A stretch of 64,000 bases of DNA from Streptomyces ficellus (GTDB lineage: Bacteria > Actinomycetota > Actinomycetes > Streptomycetales > Streptomycetaceae), in NCBI RefSeq assembly GCF_009739905.1, contig NZ_CP034279.1:1240001-1304000 (forward strand). Direction: 5' to 3'. A model generated the notes under the pieces. The model ran no database searches. It was not told the origin of the DNA and saw nothing but the letters and a program-made list of their open reading frames with translations. Below, one piece after another: positions 60,270 to 64,000 of this stretch. Within the stretch, counting starts at the first letter, position 1; every line of letters begins with the position of its first letter. The position numbers and the translations under genes were made by a program.

Positions 60270-61391
60270 TCAGTTCAGCTGGTCGTGGCGGGCGGCCAGG
60301 CGCTTGGCGCCCAGTGCCGTCAGCGAGCCGAACAGGCGGAGGCGGGAGATGCCGCCGTCCGGGTAGATGTCGATGCGTACGTGGGTGCCGACCGCGGGCT
60401 CCGGCAGGACGAACCGGTGGTTGGTGTCCGGCTGGAGGCGGGTGCGGGGCAGGACCTCGGTCCAGTCGCCGTCCTCGCCGTCGCGTGACGACAGGGCGGC
60501 CCAGCCGGCGCTGTTGCCCTTGAGGTACGCGGTGTCGATCTCCACGGCGCGGATCGCGGACTGCTCCACCAGCTGGTAGCGGATCCAGTCGTTGCCCTTG
60601 TCGCGGCGGCGGCGGGTCTCCCAGCCGTCGTCCATCTTGCGGGAGCGGCCCGGCTGGATGGTGTTGGTGGCGGGCGAGTAGAAGCGGTCGGAGGCGTCCT
60701 CGACGCGGCCGCCGTTCTCCAGCGCGACGACGTCGAAGGTGCCGAGCACGGCCAGCCACTCCGGGTCGGGGGCGACCTCGCCGTACACGCGCAGGCGGGC
60801 GATGCCGCCGTCGGGGTGCTGCTTGACGCGCAGGTGCGTGAAGCGGCGCTCGGCGTCGACGGCGAAGCCGTTCGCGGCGTGGCCGCCGATGGCGGTGCGC
60901 GGGACGAGCGTCGTCCACTCGACGTCGTCGGCGAGCAGGGCCTCGGGCGACGGCGAACCGGCCACCGAGGTCGCCTCGACGGACACGGCCTGCGGGTAGT
61001 TGCCGCGGAAGTGGGCGGTGTCGACGACGATGCCGCGTACGACGCCGGGCGCGCCGAGCCGTACCAGGGCCCAGTCGTGGTCGTCGTCCGTGGGGTGGGG
61101 CTCGGTGGCGGACACGCCGCGGCGGCGGCGCGTCTCCCAGCCGTCCATGATCTTGCCCTTGTGGCCGAAGTGCTCGGGGTCGAACTCGGCGGGCTCGGGC
61201 TTGAGCATGTTCTCGCGCTCGGCGAAGAACTCGTCGTTGGCGGCGATGACGCCCGCGCCGAGGCGGCGGTCGGCCAGGTCGACGAGACCGGTGAAGGGGA
61301 GGTCCGCGGTGCGGTAGTCGGCGTACGGGTCACCGCCGCCGTAGGGGCTGGCGTCGCCGGTGAAGCGGGATATGCCGGTCACGGGGGTCAC
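60270..61391 (-). CDS. alc: Allantoicase
   Basis: Hydrolyses allantoate to ureidoglycolate and urea. 373 aa, two repeated allantoicase domains, visible as [13 protein letters not shown] and [12 protein letters not shown] and the twin LRVYGEV and LRLFGSL strands. GTG 61391 overlaps the allantoinase stop by GTGA; AAGGA upstream. Purine degradation, with allantoinase immediately upstream. Confidence 0.95.
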   Translation of the reverse strand: MTPVTGISRFTGDASPYGGGDPYADYRTADLPFTGLVDLADRRLGAGVIAANDEFFAERENMLKPEPAEFDPEHFGHKGKIMDGWETRRRRGVSATEPHPTDDDHDWALVRLGAPGVVRGIVVDTAHFRGNYPQAVSVEATSVAGSPSPEALLADDVEWTTLVPRTAIGGHAANGFAVDAERRFTHLRVKQHPDGGIARLRVYGEVAPDPEWLAVLGTFDVVALENGGRVEDASDRFYSPATNTIQPGRSRKMDDGWETRRRRDKGNDWIRYQLVEQSAIRAVEIDTAYLKGNSAGWAALSSRDGEDGDWTEVLPRTRLQPDTNHRFVLPEPAVGTHVRIDIYPDGGISRLRLFGSLTALGAKRLAARHDQLN

Positions 61392-62752
61392 GTGTTCCTT
61401 TCGAGGAGCCGGCCGGTCGGCTCGGCGAGGGTGCCGTTGTCGGCGATGCGGACGCCGCGCAGCCAGGTGGACCTGACGACGCCGTGCAGGGTCTTGCCGG
61501 CGTAGGCGGTGACCTGGTTGCGGTGGTGGAGCGCGGCCGGGTCGACGGTGAACGTCTCGTCGGGCGCGAGGACGGCGAAGTCGGCGTCGCGGCCGGGCTC
61601 GATGGCGCCCTTGCGGTCCAGGCCCGCGAGCCGGGCCGGGGCGGTGGACATCCAGCGGACGACGTCCTCGAGCGTGTGGCCGCGGCGGCGGGCCTCGGTC
61701 CAGATGGCGGGCAGGCCCAGCTGGAGGGAGGAGATGCCGCCCCAGGCGGTGGAGAAGTCGGGGGTCTTCAGGTCGGCGGTGGAGGGCGAGTGGTCGGAGA
61801 CGATCGCGTCGATCGTGCCGTCGGCGAGGCCCTCCCACAGCGCGTCCTGGTTGGCGGCCTCCCGGATGGGCGGGCAGCACTTGAACTCCGTGGCCCCGTC
61901 CGGCACCTCCTCGGCGGTGAGGGTGAGGAAGTGCGGGCAGCTCTCGACGGTGATCTGCACGCCGTCGCGGCGGGCGGCGGCGATCAGCGGCAGGGCGTCG
62001 CTGGAGGACAGGTGGAGCACGTGCACGCGCGCGTCGAGCCTCTTGGCCTGGGCGATGAGGTTCTCGATGGCGGTGTTCTCGGCGTCGCGCGGCCGGGAGG
62101 CGAGGAAGTCGGCGTACTTCGGCGAGCTCTTCTGCGGGGCGGCGGCGAGGTGGTGCGGGTCCTCGGCGTGGACGATCATCAGGCCGCCGAAGCCGGCGAT
62201 CTCGGCGAGCGAGGCGGTCAGCTGCTCCTGGTCCAGCTCGGGGAACTCGTCCACGCCGGAGGGCGACAGGAAGCACTTGAAGCCGAAGACGCCCGCGTCG
62301 TGCAGCGGCCGGAGGTCCTTGACGTTGTCGGGCAGGGCTCCGCCCCAGAAGCCGACGTCGATGTGGGCCTTGGCGCGGGCCACGTCCTGCTTGGTGCGCA
62401 GGTTGCCGACCGTGGTGGTGGGCGGCAGGGAGTTGAGCGGCATGTCGATCAGGGTCGTGATGCCGCCGGCCGCGGCGGCCCGGGTGGCGGTCCAGAAGCC
62501 CTCCCACTCGGTGCGGCCGGGGTCGTTCACGTGGACGTGGGTGTCGACGAGGCCGGGGAGGACGACGTGGTCGCCGACGTCCTCCAGCCGGGCTCCGGCC
62601 GGTACCTCGGCGTCGTGGGGCAGCACCGCCGCGATCCGGCCGCCGGCGACGGCGACCGAGGCGGGGCGGGTGCCCTCGGGGGTGATGACGCGCGTCGAGC
62701 GCAGCACCAGAGTCACGTCCACGTTGCCGTTCAGCTCCACGTTCCCGTCCAC
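61388..62752 (-). CDS. allB: Allantoinase
   Basis: Opens allantoin to allantoate. About 454 aa from GTG 62752 (GAGAGG 5 bases upstream); GTG 62740 or 62722 are alternatives. Seen: [19 protein letters not shown] (metal His pair), carboxylated Lys in [35 protein letters not shown]. Operon with allantoicase. Upstream lies the CTTCAAC-N5-GTTGAAG palindrome. Confidence 0.95.
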   Translation of the reverse strand: MDGNVELNGNVDVTLVLRSTRVITPEGTRPASVAVAGGRIAAVLPHDAEVPAGARLEDVGDHVVLPGLVDTHVHVNDPGRTEWEGFWTATRAAAAGGITTLIDMPLNSLPPTTTVGNLRTKQDVARAKAHIDVGFWGGALPDNVKDLRPLHDAGVFGFKCFLSPSGVDEFPELDQEQLTASLAEIAGFGGLMIVHAEDPHHLAAAPQKSSPKYADFLASRPRDAENTAIENLIAQAKRLDARVHVLHLSSSDALPLIAAARRDGVQITVESCPHFLTLTAEEVPDGATEFKCCPPIREAANQDALWEGLADGTIDAIVSDHSPSTADLKTPDFSTAWGGISSLQLGLPAIWTEARRRGHTLEDVVRWMSTAPARLAGLDRKGAIEPGRDADFAVLAPDETFTVDPAALHHRNQVTAYAGKTLHGVVRSTWLRGVRIADNGTLAEPTGRLLERNT

Positions 62753-62773
62753 ATCGCCTCTCAGACCATCATT

Positions 62774-62792
62774 CTTCAACGAACTGTTGAAG
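62774..62792. promoter_or_regulatory. IclR-type operator 1 at the allantoinase promoter
   Basis: CTTCAACGAACTGTTGAAG: perfect 7-bp arms and a 5-base centre, 22 bp upstream of the GTG at 62752. On the complementary strand a TTGACG (62818-62823) lies upstream with a weak -10 after 17-18 bases, so this palindrome overlies the start of transcription. It is the expected place for the AllR-type repressor encoded at 63071. Confidence 0.62.
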
Positions 62793-62868
62793 GAGTCTTC
62801 CTCCGACGATCCCACCCCGTCAAGAGTCCCCCGACCCTCCGCCGGGTGGCGAACGGGCGGCTTGGATG

Positions 62869-62885
62869 TTTCCATGAAGTGGAAA
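62869..62885. promoter_or_regulatory. IclR-type operator 2 in the allantoin intergenic region
   Basis: TTTCCA-TGAAG-TGGAAA: perfect 6-bp arms and again a 5-base centre, 95 bp from the first site. IclR proteins often use paired palindromes with N5-type centres and TGGAAA-like arms. It could serve the regulator's own promoter. Confidence 0.55.
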
Positions 62886-63070
62886 GCCAATTTCGCACAG
62901 GAGAACGTAGCTCCCCACAGGAGGGGCACCCACCGGCCTCCGCGGAACCCCGTGGACACCCGGACAAAACAGCGCCTGACCGGCGAAGACGTCCCACTGC
63001 GGGCGATGTGTCCGCCGACGGGGCCCGGTAGGCTGCTGACTTGCCCATCCGCCTCGAAAGGACCGTTGAC

Positions 63071-63880
63071 GTGCCGACGTCCAGCGCCAGCACCACCGAC
63101 GCCGCCAAGCCCGCCGCCGCGACCGGCGGTGTCCAGTCCCTGGAGCGTGCCTTCGACCTTCTGGAGCGGATGGCCGACGCCGGGGGCGAGGTCGGGCTGA
63201 GCGAACTCTCCTCCAGCAGCGGACTGCCCCTGCCCACCATCCACCGCCTGATGCGCACCCTGGTCGCCTGCGGGTACGTCCGCCAGCAGCCCAACCGCCG
63301 GTACGCGCTCGGCCCCCGCCTCATCCGCCTCGGCGAGTCCGCCGCCCGCCTCCTGGGCACCTGGGCCCGCCCCTACCTCGCCCGCCTGGTCGAGGAGACC
63401 GGCGAGACCGCGAACATGGCGCTGCTCGACGGCGACGAGATCGTGTACGTCGCGCAGGTGCCGTCCAAGCACTCGATGCGCATGTTCACCGAGGTCGGCC
63501 GGCGCGTGCTGCCGCACTCCACCGGCGTCGGCAAGGCGCTGCTGGCGCACACCCCGCCGGAGGAGGTCCGGGCGCTGCTCGCCCGCACCGGCATGCCCGC
63601 CGCGACCGAGAAGACGATCACCACCCCCGACGGCTTCCTCGGCGCCCTGGAGCAGGTGCGCCACGCCGGTTACGCCGTCGACGACAGCGAGCAGGAGATC
63701 GGCGTGCGCTGCATCGCGGTGTCGGTCCCCGACTCCCCCACCGCCGCCGCCATCTCCATCTCGGGCCCGGCCGGCCGCGTCACCGAAGCGGCCACGGAAC
63801 GGATCGTCCCGATCCTCCAGGGCATCGCCAAGGAACTCTCCACGGCACTGGCGAACCCCGCGAACAACGGCCAGGCCTGA
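63071..63880 (+). CDS. allR: IclR-family regulator of allantoin genes (AllR type)
   Basis: 269 aa from GTG 63071 with AAAGGA 8 bases upstream; ATG 63041 or an earlier start is less likely. Seen: N-terminal winged helix [41 protein letters not shown] and [11 protein letters not shown], then the IclR effector domain with [13 protein letters not shown] and [19 protein letters not shown]. Divergent from the allantoinase-allantoicase operon. Allantoate or glyoxylate-type effectors are known for AllR; here inferred. Confidence 0.92.
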   Translation: MPTSSASTTDAAKPAAATGGVQSLERAFDLLERMADAGGEVGLSELSSSSGLPLPTIHRLMRTLVACGYVRQQPNRRYALGPRLIRLGESAARLLGTWARPYLARLVEETGETANMALLDGDEIVYVAQVPSKHSMRMFTEVGRRVLPHSTGVGKALLAHTPPEEVRALLARTGMPAATEKTITTPDGFLGALEQVRHAGYAVDDSEQEIGVRCIAVSVPDSPTAAAISISGPAGRVTEAATERIVPILQGIAKELSTALANPANNGQA

Positions 63881-64000
63881 CGTCCGCCGCGCGAGCCCAC
63901 CCCCATGGCGGCGACGGGTACGTCTACCCAGAGGTCACCGTCCTGGACCGCGGCGGGTCGTCGATTCAGCGCGCCGCGCATGGCGTGCGCGTGCCGACTC
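63881..64000. other. Right-end non-coding stretch
   Basis: No convincing gene in the last 120 bases; GC-rich sequence continues past the window. Possibly the start of a leader for a gene outside. Confidence 0.4.

Overview
The window is GC-rich DNA (codon third positions almost always G or C) from an actinomycete, most likely a Streptomyces. Supporting signs are frequent GTG starts, 4-base ATGA/GTGA overlaps inside operons, many short intergenic gaps, leaderless-type promoters, F420-type oxidoreductases, paired cytochromes P450, and the families seen (allantoin pathway with an IclR regulator, gluABCD-type uptake, ROK kinase, SpoIIE phosphatase). No rRNA, tRNA, insertion sequence, prophage or CRISPR array was recognised.

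Layout. 1-2.9 kb: end of an acyl-CoA dehydrogenase, then psd and pssA for phosphatidylethanolamine synthesis, closed by a strong terminator. 2.9-8.1 kb: GNAT acetyltransferase, small hypothetical proteins, glycerate kinase, then an ADP-ribose/NAD-flavoured run (ADP-ribosylglycohydrolase, Nudix hydrolase, sirtuin). 8.1-10.1 kb: alkylation repair pair (Ada-AlkA fusion and Ogt). 10.2-19.2 kb: a P450, an FAD oxidoreductase overlapping a macrodomain protein, inositol-monophosphatase-like enzyme, cytosolic gamma-glutamyltransferase, a zinc-ribbon protein with an apparent frameshift, a domain-permuted lipoate ligase, a remnant of an adenylating enzyme, and a YdeI-like protein. 19.2-23.8 kb: a four-gene reductive-pyrimidine/hydantoin operon (ureidopropionase, class III aminotransferase, dihydropyrimidinase, LLM/F420-type oxidoreductase).

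24-28.3 kb: F420-type PPOX protein, lysozyme-like small protein, a divergent XRE regulator/methionine aminopeptidase pair, and a PAS-GAF-SpoIIE phosphatase. 28.4-33.1 kb: nucleobase permease, amidohydrolase and TauE/SafE protein overlapping end to end, with a LacI regulator converging on them and a LacI-type palindrome at the operon promoter. 33.2-41.9 kb: secreted gamma-glutamyltransferase, membrane-anchored hypothetical, MerR regulator with a divergent tandem alpha/beta-hydrolase under a 19-bp-spacer promoter, L,D-transpeptidase lipoprotein, secreted CocE-type hydrolase. 41.9-45.2 kb: a glutamate-type ABC importer. 45.3-49.5 kb: DUF6278-like protein, exonuclease III, metallo-beta-lactamase-fold protein, PcaL fusion, small secreted protein.

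49.5-57.4 kb: sugar or polyol uptake locus (two paralogous binding proteins, permease, ATPase, ROK kinase, GntR regulator, Gfo/Idh dehydrogenase) with a shared TGTCNGGACA palindrome at both promoters. 57.4-60.2 kb: second P450, RibD/DHFR-like reductase and an SDR. 60.2-63.9 kb: allantoicase and allantoinase under a divergent IclR (AllR-type) regulator with two N5-spaced palindromes.

Many of these loci point to nitrogen and carbon scavenging: allantoin, pyrimidine/hydantoin and nucleobase catabolism, glutamate uptake, glutathione or gamma-glutamyl hydrolysis, and a regulated sugar importer. No single large biosynthetic cluster is present. The most interesting material lies in regulatory-site/gene pairings and in several unusual protein architectures.
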